Part shown: piece after piece, positions 16,412-24,731 of the stretch
Numbering within the stretch: position 1 is the stretch's first letter
Layout of the letters: each line of letters starts with the position of its first letter
From: Streptomyces sp. SAI-127
GTDB taxonomy: Bacteria > Actinomycetota > Actinomycetes > Streptomycetales > Streptomycetaceae
Length of the DNA stretch: 64,000 nucleotides
Assembly (NCBI RefSeq): GCF_029894425.1
Contig: NZ_JARXYJ010000001.1
Span: forward strand, 806,001-870,000
Reading direction: 5' to 3'
Notes under the pieces: generated by a model
The model's database searches: none
What the model was told of the DNA's origin: nothing
What the model saw: the letters and a program-made list of their open reading frames with translations, nothing else
Translations under genes and position numbers: made by a program

Positions 16412-17559
16412 CGGTTCCTCCCCAGGACGCTCATCTCGTAGTGCTGCGCCCCGGATCCGGCGTTCCCGACGACCGCCAGCTCGGCGCCCTCGACCTGGTG
16501 CACGGCGGTACCGCGCAACTGCCGTACTGCCTCGACGACTTTGAGCGTCATCTGCTGTGTCCCGTTCCAGGCGTACGACAGACAGCCGCCGTCGGGATTG
16601 ACGGGGTGCTTGCCGCCCACGGCGATGGCCCCACTGGCCGCCAGGGGTCCGCCCTCGCCCTCGCCGCACAGGCCGAGTACCTCCAACTGCCTTATGACTT
16701 CGAAGGAGTTGGGGTCGTACAGGGAGAAGACGTCCACGTCGTGCGGGCCGACGCCCGCCATGGCGTAGGCGCGGGTGGCGGCATCCCGGCCGAGCTGCCC
16801 GACTTCCCGGTACAGCGCCGGGTTGGCGTACGCGGCCTGGTGGTACTCCATGCCGCCACCGAGGACGGCGACCGCAGGATGCGGCAGATCGCGGGCCCGC
16901 TCGGCGGTGGTCACCACCATGGCGGCGCCGCCCTCGCCGACGATGCAGCAGTCCAGCAGGTGGAAGGGGGTGGCCACCATCCGGGAGGCGAGGACGTCGT
17001 CGGCGGTGTACGGGCCGCGGCCGTACATCATCGCCTCCGGGTTGGTGGTGCCGTTGTTGCGGATCGTGGCGGCGACCTCGGCGAGCTGACGGGACGTCGT
17101 CCCGTACTCGTGCATGTGCCGTGCCGCCACCAGCGCGAACTGGGCGACGACATAGCTGCCCCACACGTCGGCGAACTCCAGCGGCACACCGGCTCCGACG
17201 GGACCGGCTCCGCGCGAGACCAGCTTGCAGCCGCCGACGACGACGGTGTCCGCGTATCCGGCGCTGACCGCGGCGGCCGCCTTCAGCAGGCCCCGCGAGC
17301 CGGCGTTGTCGAGCATCGAGTCGCTGGTCCAGCGCAGGTCGCGGCCGAGCATCCGCGCCCAGGAGCTACCCTCGCCGGGTACGCCTCCCGGACCGGGCCA
17401 GTCGACCTGCGCGCCGTCGACGTCCGCCGGGGTCAGTCCGGCGTCCGCGATCGCGCCGCGTACCGCTTCGAGGGCGAGGTCCATGGCGTCACGGTCGGGC
17501 AGCATCAGCGCCTGCTCGGTGGCGTGCACGCCGACGATGACGGGTTGGCGGCCGTTCAC
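16408..17559 (-). CDS. SCP2-type thiolase/lipid-transfer protein, active-site Cys missing (probable aldolase)
   Basis: A 383-residue thiolase-fold protein: IVGVHATEQALMLPDRDAMD at the start, MLDNAGSRGLLKAAAAVSAG, HPVNPDGGCLSYAWNGTQQM and NAGSGAQHYEMSVLGR. At the position of the first catalytic cysteine the sequence is N-A-G-S, and the G-H-P motif near the C-terminus is absent. This matches the Ltp-like group that, with a DUF35 partner, performs retro-aldol cleavage of tertiary 3-hydroxyacyl-CoAs rather than thiolysis. The ATG lies 4 bp after the acyl-CoA synthetase stop. Confidence 0.88.
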   Translation of the reverse strand: MNGRQPVIVGVHATEQALMLPDRDAMDLALEAVRGAIADAGLTPADVDGAQVDWPGPGGVPGEGSSWARMLGRDLRWTSDSMLDNAGSRGLLKAAAAVSAGYADTVVVGGCKLVSRGAGPVGAGVPLEFADVWGSYVVAQFALVAARHMHEYGTTSRQLAEVAATIRNNGTTNPEAMMYGRGPYTADDVLASRMVATPFHLLDCCIVGEGGAAMVVTTAERARDLPHPAVAVLGGGMEYHQAAYANPALYREVGQLGRDAATRAYAMAGVGPHDVDVFSLYDPNSFEVIRQLEVLGLCGEGEGGPLAASGAIAVGGKHPVNPDGGCLSYAWNGTQQMTLKVVEAVRQLRGTAVHQVEGAELAVVGNAGSGAQHYEMSVLGRNR

Positions 17560-17563
17560 GAGG

Positions 17564-19153
17564 TCACCGTCCCGCGCCGAGGGTGTCGCCGCCGGGATAG
17601 CCGCCCCCGCCGAAGCGCTCGTCGAGCACCTCGTAGTCCTTGGCGTAGTCCTTGGTGCGCGGCAGGGCGTCGACGAACTCGACCGTTTTCGGCTTCTTGT
17701 ACGAGGCGATCCGCGCCCGGCAGTGCTCGATGACCTCCGCTGCCGTGAGCGGCTCGGCGCCCGGCTGGAGCACGACCACGGCCTTGACGTCCTGGGCCCA
17801 GCGCTCGTTGGGCACGCCGATCACGGCCGCCTCCTTCACGGCTGGGTGGGACTCGATGCAGTTCTCCACCTCGGCCGGAAAGATGTTCTCGGCCGCCGAC
17901 TTGAGCATGCGGGTCGTCGTCCCGAGGAAGCTGATCGTGCCGTCGTCCTCGCGCCTGCCGAGGTCGGTGGTGTGCCACCAGCCGAACCGGAAGCGTTCCT
18001 CGTTGATCTCGGGCCGGTTCCAGTAGCCGAGGTGCACGAGGTCGCCGCGGACACAGATCTCGCCGGCCTCGCCGACCGCACACTCCTGGCCGCTCACGTC
18101 CAGGATGCGTACGGCGGTGAAGGGGCCGGGGCGTCCCGCGTTGCCGGTGCCCGAGCCGCCGTAGGCGCCGGTGACGGCGAAGCCGGTCACCTCGGTCTGC
18201 CCGTAACCGCGGCCCATGCCGCCGCCGTTGCGGGTGAAGCGGCTCTGATCGGTGGGGACGGTGCCCTCCCAGAGTTGCGCGGCGACGCTCGCGCGCAGGT
18301 GGGAGAGGTCGTGGCCGGCCTCGCGGTTCAGGGCGACGAGTTGCGCGATGGTCGGGGGCATCAGGTAGGCATGGGTGCACTGCTCCGCCGCCAAGAGCGG
18401 GAGCAGTTCCTCGGCGACCACGCGGCGGACGACCACGTTCTTGCCGCCGTGGACGAAGGCCGGGACGCCCCAGAACTGGTAGTTGCCGATGTGGAACATG
18501 GGACCGGCGCCGAGGAAGGCGGTCTCCGTGCCGATGTCCCCCATCCAGGCGGCGCTCGCGCCCATGGCGAGCAGGTTGCGGTGCGAGAGCATCGAGCCGG
18601 ACTGCCGGCCGGAGATCGCCGCCGTGTAGATGACAAGGAGCGCCGCGTCGGGGTCGACCTCGGCGACGGGGTCCTCGGGCGAGCCGGCGGCCAGGAAGGA
18701 CTCGTAGGAGTCGGCGCCTTCGGAGTCGTGGCGAAGCCACAACGCCCGGTGGTCGCTGCCGAGTTCGGCCCGCGCCTTGGCGACCGTGTCGCCGATCTCC
18801 TCGTCCTGCCAGACGACGACCTTGGGGTCGAAGTCCTCGACGGCGAAGGCCATCTCGGGGGCGGCCCAGCGCCAGTAGCCGGGGCAGACCATGGCGCCGA
18901 TCTTCGCGGCGGCGCCGAGCAGCTCCCAGATCCGGAAGGAGTTCTGGCCCAGCCACAGGACGCGGTCGCCGGAGCCGACGCCCGCGTCGGTGAGGGCGCC
19001 TGCGAGTCGGTTGGTGCGCTCGTCCAACTGGGGCCAGGTCAGCCGGACGTCGCCGTCGACGAGGGCGACTCCGTCGGGGAAGGACCTTCGGTGCTCACGG
19101 ATGATGTCGCCGAACGTCAGGCGGCGGGCGGGATTCACGTTGTTGCTCCCCAT
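17564..19153 (-). CDS. AMP-dependent acyl-CoA synthetase family protein with atypical P-loop
   Basis: A 529-residue ANL-family protein: LTFGDIIREHRRSFPDG, VLWLGQNSFRIWELLGAAAKIGA, GYGQTEVTGFAVTGAYGG (A5 motif), GWWHTTDLGRREDDG (A7), LKSAAENIFPAEVENCI (A8) and a C-terminus of PRTKDYAKDYEVLDERFGGGG. The A3 P-loop reads YTAAISGRQSGS, with serine where the lysine of T-x-G-x-P-K-G is expected, and the last motif lacks the usual P-T-G-K. It may activate an unusual acid or have altered chemistry. It lies 6 bp after the aldehyde dehydrogenase gene, which supplies an acid. Confidence 0.88.
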   Translation of the reverse strand: MGSNNVNPARRLTFGDIIREHRRSFPDGVALVDGDVRLTWPQLDERTNRLAGALTDAGVGSGDRVLWLGQNSFRIWELLGAAAKIGAMVCPGYWRWAAPEMAFAVEDFDPKVVVWQDEEIGDTVAKARAELGSDHRALWLRHDSEGADSYESFLAAGSPEDPVAEVDPDAALLVIYTAAISGRQSGSMLSHRNLLAMGASAAWMGDIGTETAFLGAGPMFHIGNYQFWGVPAFVHGGKNVVVRRVVAEELLPLLAAEQCTHAYLMPPTIAQLVALNREAGHDLSHLRASVAAQLWEGTVPTDQSRFTRNGGGMGRGYGQTEVTGFAVTGAYGGSGTGNAGRPGPFTAVRILDVSGQECAVGEAGEICVRGDLVHLGYWNRPEINEERFRFGWWHTTDLGRREDDGTISFLGTTTRMLKSAAENIFPAEVENCIESHPAVKEAAVIGVPNERWAQDVKAVVVLQPGAEPLTAAEVIEHCRARIASYKKPKTVEFVDALPRTKDYAKDYEVLDERFGGGGYPGGDTLGAGR

Positions 19154-19159
19154 GGTCGA

Positions 19160-20650
19160 TCAGACGCGGCCGATGCCGACGCCCTTCACGTTGATGAACT
19201 CGTCCAGACCGGCCTTGCCGCCTTCCCGCCCGAACCCGCTCATGCCGACCCCACCGAACGGCGTGGCAGGCGAAGTGATCGGATTCGGGCCGGGGTTGAC
19301 GTAGACCGTCCCGGCCTTCAGGCGCGGCACCAGGCGGTTGACGCGCGCGATGTCACGGGACTGGATGTAGGCGGACAGGCCGTACTCGCTGTCGTTGGCG
19401 AGGGCGACGGCCTGGTCCTCGGTGTCGAACGGGGTGATGGCCAGGACCGGGCCGAAGACCTCCTGCTGGGCGAGGTCGCTGCGGTTGTCGACGTCCGCGA
19501 AGACGGTCGGGGTCACGAAGTAGCCGTCGGATGCGATGCGTTCGCCGCCGTACACGAGTCGGCCGGCACCGTCCTCGACCGCCTTGTCGATCATGCCCTG
19601 GACGCGTTCGCGGGCGGCTTCGTTGATGAGGGGTCCGATGTACGTCGTCGGGTCGAGCGGGTCGCCGACCGGCAGGTGGGCGATCACCCCGGTGACCCGC
19701 GCGATGACCTCGTCGTAGATCGGGCGCTCCACCAGGAGCCGGGTGGGCAGTGCGCAGCCCTGCCCGGTGTTGCTCATGGCGAAGGCGGCGCAGTACGGGA
19801 CGACGGTGTCCAGGTCGGTGTCGGCGAAGAGCAGGTTGGCGGACTTGCCGCCGAGCTCGAACACGACCGGCTTGAGGCTCAGTGCCGCGTCGGCCATGAT
19901 GCGGCGCGCGGTGGCGGGGCCGCCGGTGAAGGAGATCTTGTCGACGCCGGGGTGGGTCACCAGGGCCGATCCCGCGTCGCCGAGCCCGGTGACGACGTTG
20001 ATGACGCCCTCGGGGATGCCGGCCTCGCGGGCCAGGTCGGCGAAGAGCAGCGCGGAGAACGGCGTGGACTCGGCCGGTTTGATGACCACGGTGTTGCCGG
20101 CGGCGAGCGACGGCGGGACCTTCATCGCCAGTGACAGGGCGGGCGAGTTCCAGGTGATGATGTGGCCGATGACGCCGTACGGCTCGGCGATCGTGTACTC
20201 GACGTTCTCGTGCGGGCTGTAGGCCGCGCCGACCATGCCCTCGATCTTGTCGGCCCAGCCGGCGTAGTACTCGGTCCACTCGGCGACGTGCGGTCCGACG
20301 TTGTCCGCCCAGCCGCCGATGCACACGCCGTTCTCCAGCGGGCAGATCGCCGCGAAGTCGGGGATGTGGTCGCGCAGCAGTCCGGCGAAGCGGGTGAGCA
20401 GCCGGCGGCGTTCGGCGGGGCGCATGGTGCCCCACACCTCGAAGGCCTGGCGGGCGGCCGCCACTGCCTGGTCCACCTCGGTGGGCCCGGCGAGCGGGAT
20501 GTGCGCCTGGATCAGGCCGGTCGCCGGGTTGCGGTGCTCGTAGAGTCCGCCGCTGGTGTCGGTGACGTCCTTGCCGCCGATGACCAGCCGTGGTTGCGGC
20601 AGGTCGTGCTCGGCTCTGTCCTGGTGCAGCTTCACATCGACCGTGACCAC
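19160..20650 (-). CDS. NAD(P)-dependent aldehyde dehydrogenase
   Basis: A 496-residue class I/II-like aldehyde dehydrogenase. Visible are ITWNSPALSLAMKVPPSLAAGN, VIKPAESTPFSA, ISFTGGPATARRI, FELGGKSANLLFAD with the general-base glutamate, and NTGQGCALPTRLLV with the catalytic cysteine (about residue 300), then EVFGPVLAITPFDTE. It would oxidise an aldehyde to the acid for the synthetase directly downstream. It is the first gene of the leftward operon, and its upstream gap carries a locus motif at 20697. Confidence 0.95.
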   Translation of the reverse strand: MVTVDVKLHQDRAEHDLPQPRLVIGGKDVTDTSGGLYEHRNPATGLIQAHIPLAGPTEVDQAVAAARQAFEVWGTMRPAERRRLLTRFAGLLRDHIPDFAAICPLENGVCIGGWADNVGPHVAEWTEYYAGWADKIEGMVGAAYSPHENVEYTIAEPYGVIGHIITWNSPALSLAMKVPPSLAAGNTVVIKPAESTPFSALLFADLAREAGIPEGVINVVTGLGDAGSALVTHPGVDKISFTGGPATARRIMADAALSLKPVVFELGGKSANLLFADTDLDTVVPYCAAFAMSNTGQGCALPTRLLVERPIYDEVIARVTGVIAHLPVGDPLDPTTYIGPLINEAARERVQGMIDKAVEDGAGRLVYGGERIASDGYFVTPTVFADVDNRSDLAQQEVFGPVLAITPFDTEDQAVALANDSEYGLSAYIQSRDIARVNRLVPRLKAGTVYVNPGPNPITSPATPFGGVGMSGFGREGGKAGLDEFINVKGVGIGRV

Positions 20651-20696
20651 GGGTACCTCCTAGAGACCGCGCAACACTGCGCACATCCAGGCTAAA

Positions 20697-20713
20697 TAGC
20701 TAACCTATTAAGC
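20697..20713 (-). promoter_or_regulatory. Promoter/operator motif upstream of the aldehyde dehydrogenase operon
   Basis: TAGCTAACCTATTAAGC lies 47 bp upstream of the start in the 102-bp gap before the next dehydrogenase gene. It shares TAG-N-TAAC and ATTA with the sites at 11994, 37681 and 39549. Confidence 0.5.
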
Positions 20714-20752
20714 CAAGGTAGTCAATAAGTTCAGGACACTCCAGGCCGTGGA

Positions 20753-21907
20753 CTACAGGCCCAGCGACCGCCCGATGATCTCCAGCATGATCTCCGAGGT
20801 GCCGCCGAAGACCCGCTGCACCCGGCTGTCCCGCCAGATGCGCGCGATCTCGTACTCGTTGACGTAGCCGTAGCCACCGAAGAGCTGCATGCAGCGGTCG
20901 ATGACCTGCCAGCCGGTCTCCGAGGTCCAGTACTTGGCGGCCGCGGCCTCGTCGGCCGTCAGCTCACCGTGGACCAGGGCCATGATGCAGCCGTCGACGT
21001 AGACCCGGGCGGCGTTCAGCTTGGCCCTGATGTCGGCGAGCGCGAACCGGTTGGCCTGGAACTCCCCGATGGGCTGTCCGAAGGCCGTACGGGTCTTGGC
21101 GTAGTCCAGCGCCAGCACGTAGGCCCGCTCGGCCGCCGCCAGCGAGGAGACGGCGATGGCGAGACGTTCCGTGGGGAGGTTGCCCATCATGTGGTAGAAA
21201 CCGCGACCCTCCTCTCCGATGAGGTTCTCGGCCGGGACCCGGACCTCATGGAAGAAGAGCTCGGCGGTGTCCTGGGCCTTCATGCCGACCTTGTCGAGCT
21301 TGCGTCCGCGCTCGAAGCCCTCGGTGCCGCGCTCGACGACGATCAGACTGATGCCTTTGTGGCCCGCCTCCGGGTCGGTCTTGCAGGCGACGATGACCAG
21401 GTCGGCCAGGATGCCGTTGGTGATGAAGGTCTTGGAGCCGTCGATCACCCACTCGTCGCCGTCCCGGCGGGCGGTGGTGCGGATGGCCTTGAGGTCGGAC
21501 CCGGCGGACGGCTCCGACAGCGCGAGCGCGCAGATCGTCTCGCCGCTGATCACCCCGGGCAGCCAGCGGGCCTTCTGCTCCGGGGTGGTGAGGTGCATCA
21601 GGTAGGGCGGGAGGACGTCGTTCTGCAGCCCGAGTCCGATACCGACCGCGCTGGTCGCCGCCATCTCCTCCGCCATGATGGCGTTGTAGCGGAAGTCGCG
21701 GATGTCCTGGCCGCCGTACTCCTCCGGGAACTGCCAGCCGATGAGTCCGGCCTTGCCCGCCGCCGCCCACGCGGCCCGGCTCACCTGGCCGTCGCGCTCC
21801 CACTGCTCGGCGTACGGGGCGCATTCGCGCAGGTAGAAGGTGCGGGCGGTCTCGCGGAACAGCTCGTGTTCCTCGGTGAAGATCGTTCGGCGCATGCTCG
21901 ACTCCAC
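20753..21907 (-). CDS. Acyl-CoA dehydrogenase
   Basis: A 384-residue member with MRRTIFTEEHELFRETARTF near the start, QFPEEYGGQDIRDF, ALSEPSAGSDLKAIRTTA, KTFITNGILADLVIVA, TRTAFGQPIGEFQ and RVFGGTSEIMLEIIGRSLGL. The position of the medium-chain catalytic glutamate is glycine (FGGTSEIM), as in isovaleryl/long-chain type enzymes where the base is elsewhere. The start could also be the ATG five codons downstream. It is transcribed alone leftward and divergently from the SDR at 21981. Confidence 0.92.
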   Translation of the reverse strand: MESSMRRTIFTEEHELFRETARTFYLRECAPYAEQWERDGQVSRAAWAAAGKAGLIGWQFPEEYGGQDIRDFRYNAIMAEEMAATSAVGIGLGLQNDVLPPYLMHLTTPEQKARWLPGVISGETICALALSEPSAGSDLKAIRTTARRDGDEWVIDGSKTFITNGILADLVIVACKTDPEAGHKGISLIVVERGTEGFERGRKLDKVGMKAQDTAELFFHEVRVPAENLIGEEGRGFYHMMGNLPTERLAIAVSSLAAAERAYVLALDYAKTRTAFGQPIGEFQANRFALADIRAKLNAARVYVDGCIMALVHGELTADEAAAAKYWTSETGWQVIDRCMQLFGGYGYVNEYEIARIWRDSRVQRVFGGTSEIMLEIIGRSLGL

Positions 21908-21923
21908 TCACGCATCTCGCTTA

Positions 21924-21950
21924 TTTAGCTGAAGTAGTTATACGATAGCG
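21924..21950. promoter_or_regulatory. Divergent promoter with TAG-N-TAA-type motif
   Basis: The 73-bp gap contains TTTAGCTGAAG followed by GTAGTTATACGATAGCG (21934-21950), which resembles the island at 8125 (TTAGTTATAGCAT). Both flanking genes are catabolic. Confidence 0.45.
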
Positions 21951-21980
21951 CTGTATCGGGACCTGGGCGAGGGAGGGCGC

Positions 21981-22736
21981 GTGAGCGTACGGGACAAGGT
22001 GGCACTCGTCACCGGAGCGGGACGCGGGATCGGCGAGGCGATCGCCGACCGGCTCGCCGCCCAGGGAGCCGCGGTCGCCGTCTGCGACCTGGACCCGGAG
22101 GCCGCCGCCAAGGTCGCGGGCCGACTCGTCGAGCGATACGGAGTGCGGGCGACGGGGGTCGGCGCGGACATCTCCGACAGCGCGGCCGTGCACGCGGCCG
22201 TGGAGCGGGTGACCGTCGAGCTCGGTCCGGTCGACGTCCTGGTCAACAACGCGGCCGTCGACGTCATCGGCCGCTTCGTCGACAGCACCGCGGACACCTG
22301 GGACCGGATCATCGACGTCAATCTGCGCGGCACGATCACGGTGACCCGGGCCGTACTGGACTCGATGATCCAAAGCGGTGGCGGCCGGATCGTGCACATC
22401 GCCTCGGACGCCGGCCGGGTCGGCTCGTCCGGCGAGGTGGTGTACTCCGCGACGAAGGGCGGGGTCATCGCCTTCGGCAAGGCGCTGGCCCGCGAGGTCG
22501 CCAGGCACGGCATCACCGTCAACAGCGTCTGCCCCGGTCCGACCGACACCGCGCTGCTCGGACAGGTCGCCGACTACAGCCAGAAGATGTACGACGCGAC
22601 CGTGCGGGCCATCCCGCTGCGCCGCGTCGCCCAGCCCGACGAGATCGCCGGTGTGGTGGCCTTCCTCGCGTCCGACGACGCCGCCTACATGACCGGGCAG
22701 ACGCTCTCGGTCAGCGGCGGCCTCACGATGGTCTGA
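21981..22736 (+). CDS. Short-chain dehydrogenase/reductase (3-hydroxyacyl-CoA dehydrogenase-like)
   Basis: A 251-residue classical SDR with GTG start. Cofactor motif TGAGRGIGEAIA, VLVNNAAVDV, catalytic serine in HIASDAGRVG and YSATKGG with the Tyr-Lys pair 13 and 17 residues later; C-terminus TGQTLSVSGGLTMV. It heads the longest rightward operon (21981-27340) and is followed after 1 bp by an enoyl-CoA hydratase, so oxidation of a 3-hydroxyacyl-CoA formed by that hydratase is the natural reading. It also resembles BadH-type hydroxycyclohexanecarboxyl-CoA dehydrogenases in size and context, which is only suggestive. Confidence 0.9.
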   Translation: MSVRDKVALVTGAGRGIGEAIADRLAAQGAAVAVCDLDPEAAAKVAGRLVERYGVRATGVGADISDSAAVHAAVERVTVELGPVDVLVNNAAVDVIGRFVDSTADTWDRIIDVNLRGTITVTRAVLDSMIQSGGGRIVHIASDAGRVGSSGEVVYSATKGGVIAFGKALAREVARHGITVNSVCPGPTDTALLGQVADYSQKMYDATVRAIPLRRVAQPDEIAGVVAFLASDDAAYMTGQTLSVSGGLTMV

Positions 22737-22737
22737 G

Positions 22738-23517
22738 GTGAACACCGTGCTGCGTACCGAACTCCGCGACCGAATCGCCGTGCTGACCCTCGACCGGCCG
22801 GGGCAGCTCAACGCCATCGGCTCCGAGACCGCCGACCAGCTGAAACAGGCTCTCGCCGATGTGCGCGACAACGACGACGTACGCGCCCTGGTCATCACCG
22901 GTGCGGGACGCGCCTTCTCGGCCGGTGCCGACCTCGGTGAGATCGAGTCGTTCACGGCACCCGGGCAGTTCCGTGCCTTCGTGGGGCGCCTGACCGAGGC
23001 GTTCGCGCTCCTGGAGGACTTCCCCAAGCCGTCGGTCGCCGCCGTCCACGGGTTCGCCTTCGGCGGCGGTCTGGAGCTGGCCCTCGCCTGCGACCTGCGG
23101 GTGGCCGAACGCGGCACCCGGCTGGGCCTGCCCGAGATGAAGCTCGGCGTGCTGCCGGGCGCGGGCGGCACCCAGCGGCTGCCCCGCCTCCTGCCGTCGG
23201 CGATCGCCAAGCAGATGATCCTCACCGGCGAGCCGGTCGACGCGGAGCGGGCTCACGCGCTCGGGCTCGTCAACGAACTCGCCGAGCCCGGCGGCGCGCT
23301 CAAGACCGCCGAAGCCCTGGCCGCGAAGCTGACCGCCGGGGCCCCGCTCGCGCTCGCGGCAGGCAAGCGGCTGATCGACTACGGGCTCGGCATGGACCTG
23401 GAGGCGGCGATCGCGTACGAGCGCGAAACCGTCGCGGTGCTGTTCTCCACCGAGGACCGGGCCGAGGGACTCAAGGCCTTCCGGGAACGCCGACCGGGCG
23501 ACTTCCGCGGCGTGTAG
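22738..23517 (+). CDS. Enoyl-CoA hydratase (canonical)
   Basis: A 259-residue crotonase and the only one in this window with both catalytic glutamates: HGFAFGGGLELALACDLR (first Glu) and GLPEMKLGVLPGAGGTQRLPR (second Glu in LPE). [18 protein letters not shown] forms the oxyanion hole. It should hydrate trans-2-enoyl-CoA to 3-hydroxyacyl-CoA. GTG start, with the Shine-Dalgarno sequence inside the end of the SDR gene. Confidence 0.93.
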   Translation: MNTVLRTELRDRIAVLTLDRPGQLNAIGSETADQLKQALADVRDNDDVRALVITGAGRAFSAGADLGEIESFTAPGQFRAFVGRLTEAFALLEDFPKPSVAAVHGFAFGGGLELALACDLRVAERGTRLGLPEMKLGVLPGAGGTQRLPRLLPSAIAKQMILTGEPVDAERAHALGLVNELAEPGGALKTAEALAAKLTAGAPLALAAGKRLIDYGLGMDLEAAIAYERETVAVLFSTEDRAEGLKAFRERRPGDFRGV

Positions 23518-23553
23518 CAGGCGTACAAGCGCCCGATGATCTGGAGGTGGGCC

Positions 23554-24708
23554 GTGCGGCCACTGGAGGGCTATTCCGTGGTCGAGCTGGGCATGTGGGT
23601 GGCGGCTCCGGCCGCGGCCACCATGCTCGCCGACTGGGGCGCGGACGTGGTGAAGGTGGAGGCGCCGACGGGCGACCCCAACCGGTACACGCTCAAGCAC
23701 GTCGGGCAGGACATCGACAGCGCTCCCCCGTTCGAGACCGACAACCGCGGCAAACGCGGGATCGTCCTCGACCTGCGCTCGCAGGAGGGCAAGGACGTAC
23801 TGGAGCGGCTGCTGGAACGCGCCGACGTGTTCGTCACCAACCTCCGCCCGGGCGCCCTGGAGCGGCTGGGTCTCGCGCCGGACGAGCTGCGGGCCCGCCA
23901 TCCCCGCCTGGTCGTCGGCACGTTGACGGGCTACGGCTGGACGGGCGCCGAGCGCGACCGTGCCGGGTACGACGTCTCCGCGTTCTGGGCCCGGCCCGGC
24001 ATCGCCGCCATGCTCAACCCGGCCGGGGAGCCACCGCCCGGCATCCGGCCCGGCCTCGGCGACCGTACGGCCGCCGCCAACCTGGTCGCCGGGGTGCTGG
24101 CCGCGCTGCTGCGACGCGAACGCACCGGCGAGGGCGGGGTGGTCGACGTGTCGCTGCTGCGATCCGGGACCTACGCAAACGGCAACGACCTCGCGCTGCA
24201 GAACTTCTTCGGCAAGCGCGGCCGTACCCGCCACCGCACCGAGCACGAGTCGCCGCTCTACAACTCCTACCGGGCCGCCGACGACCGCTGGTTCTGGCTG
24301 GTCGGTCTGGAGGGCAACCGGCACTGGCCCGGTGTCGTCAAGGCACTCGGCCGCGAGGACCTGGAGACGGACGAGCGGTTCGCGACCGGCAAGGCCCGGC
24401 GCGGCCACGTACGTGAGCTGATCGCCGTGTTCGACGAGGAGTTCGCCAAGCGTCCGCTGGACGAGTGGGCCGAGCGCTTCGACGCCGAGGGCGTGTGGTG
24501 GGCGCCCGTGCAGACCCTGGCGGAGGTCGCGGCCGATCCGCAGGCGGATGCGGTCGGGGCGTTCGTCGAACAGCCGGGCATGGGGGACGCGCCGCCGCTG
24601 CGGACGGTGGCCACGCCCGTCGCCTTCTGGGGCGTCGACGAGAAGCCGCGCGGCGGCGCGCCGACGCTCGGCGAGCACACCGACGAAGTGCTCCGCGAAC
24701 TCAACTGA
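23554..24708 (+). CDS. Class III (CaiB/BaiF family) CoA transferase
   Basis: A 384-residue protein with LEGYSVVELGMWVAAPAAATMLADWGADVVKVE, the family N-terminus, and RPGLGDRTAAANLVAGVLAALL, where the aspartate in GD is the expected catalytic residue. These enzymes move CoA between acids (or racemise 2-methylacyl-CoA in the AMACR branch). The GTG at 23554 is chosen because GGAGG ends 6 bp before it; an in-frame ATG at 23536 lies upstream of that ribosome binding site. Same operon as the SDR and hydratase. Confidence 0.9.
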   Translation: MRPLEGYSVVELGMWVAAPAAATMLADWGADVVKVEAPTGDPNRYTLKHVGQDIDSAPPFETDNRGKRGIVLDLRSQEGKDVLERLLERADVFVTNLRPGALERLGLAPDELRARHPRLVVGTLTGYGWTGAERDRAGYDVSAFWARPGIAAMLNPAGEPPPGIRPGLGDRTAAANLVAGVLAALLRRERTGEGGVVDVSLLRSGTYANGNDLALQNFFGKRGRTRHRTEHESPLYNSYRAADDRWFWLVGLEGNRHWPGVVKALGREDLETDERFATGKARRGHVRELIAVFDEEFAKRPLDEWAERFDAEGVWWAPVQTLAEVAADPQADAVGAFVEQPGMGDAPPLRTVATPVAFWGVDEKPRGGAPTLGEHTDEVLRELN

Positions 24709-24731
24709 ACTCATATATCTGGAGGTACGGC

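Noticed and set aside
17225..20134. Very long open frame (969 codons) on the plus strand opposite the synthetase and aldehyde dehydrogenase genes
   Set aside because: It is a GC-skew shadow: low-complexity G/A/V/D/R-rich protein with no family motifs, opposite two clear enzymes.
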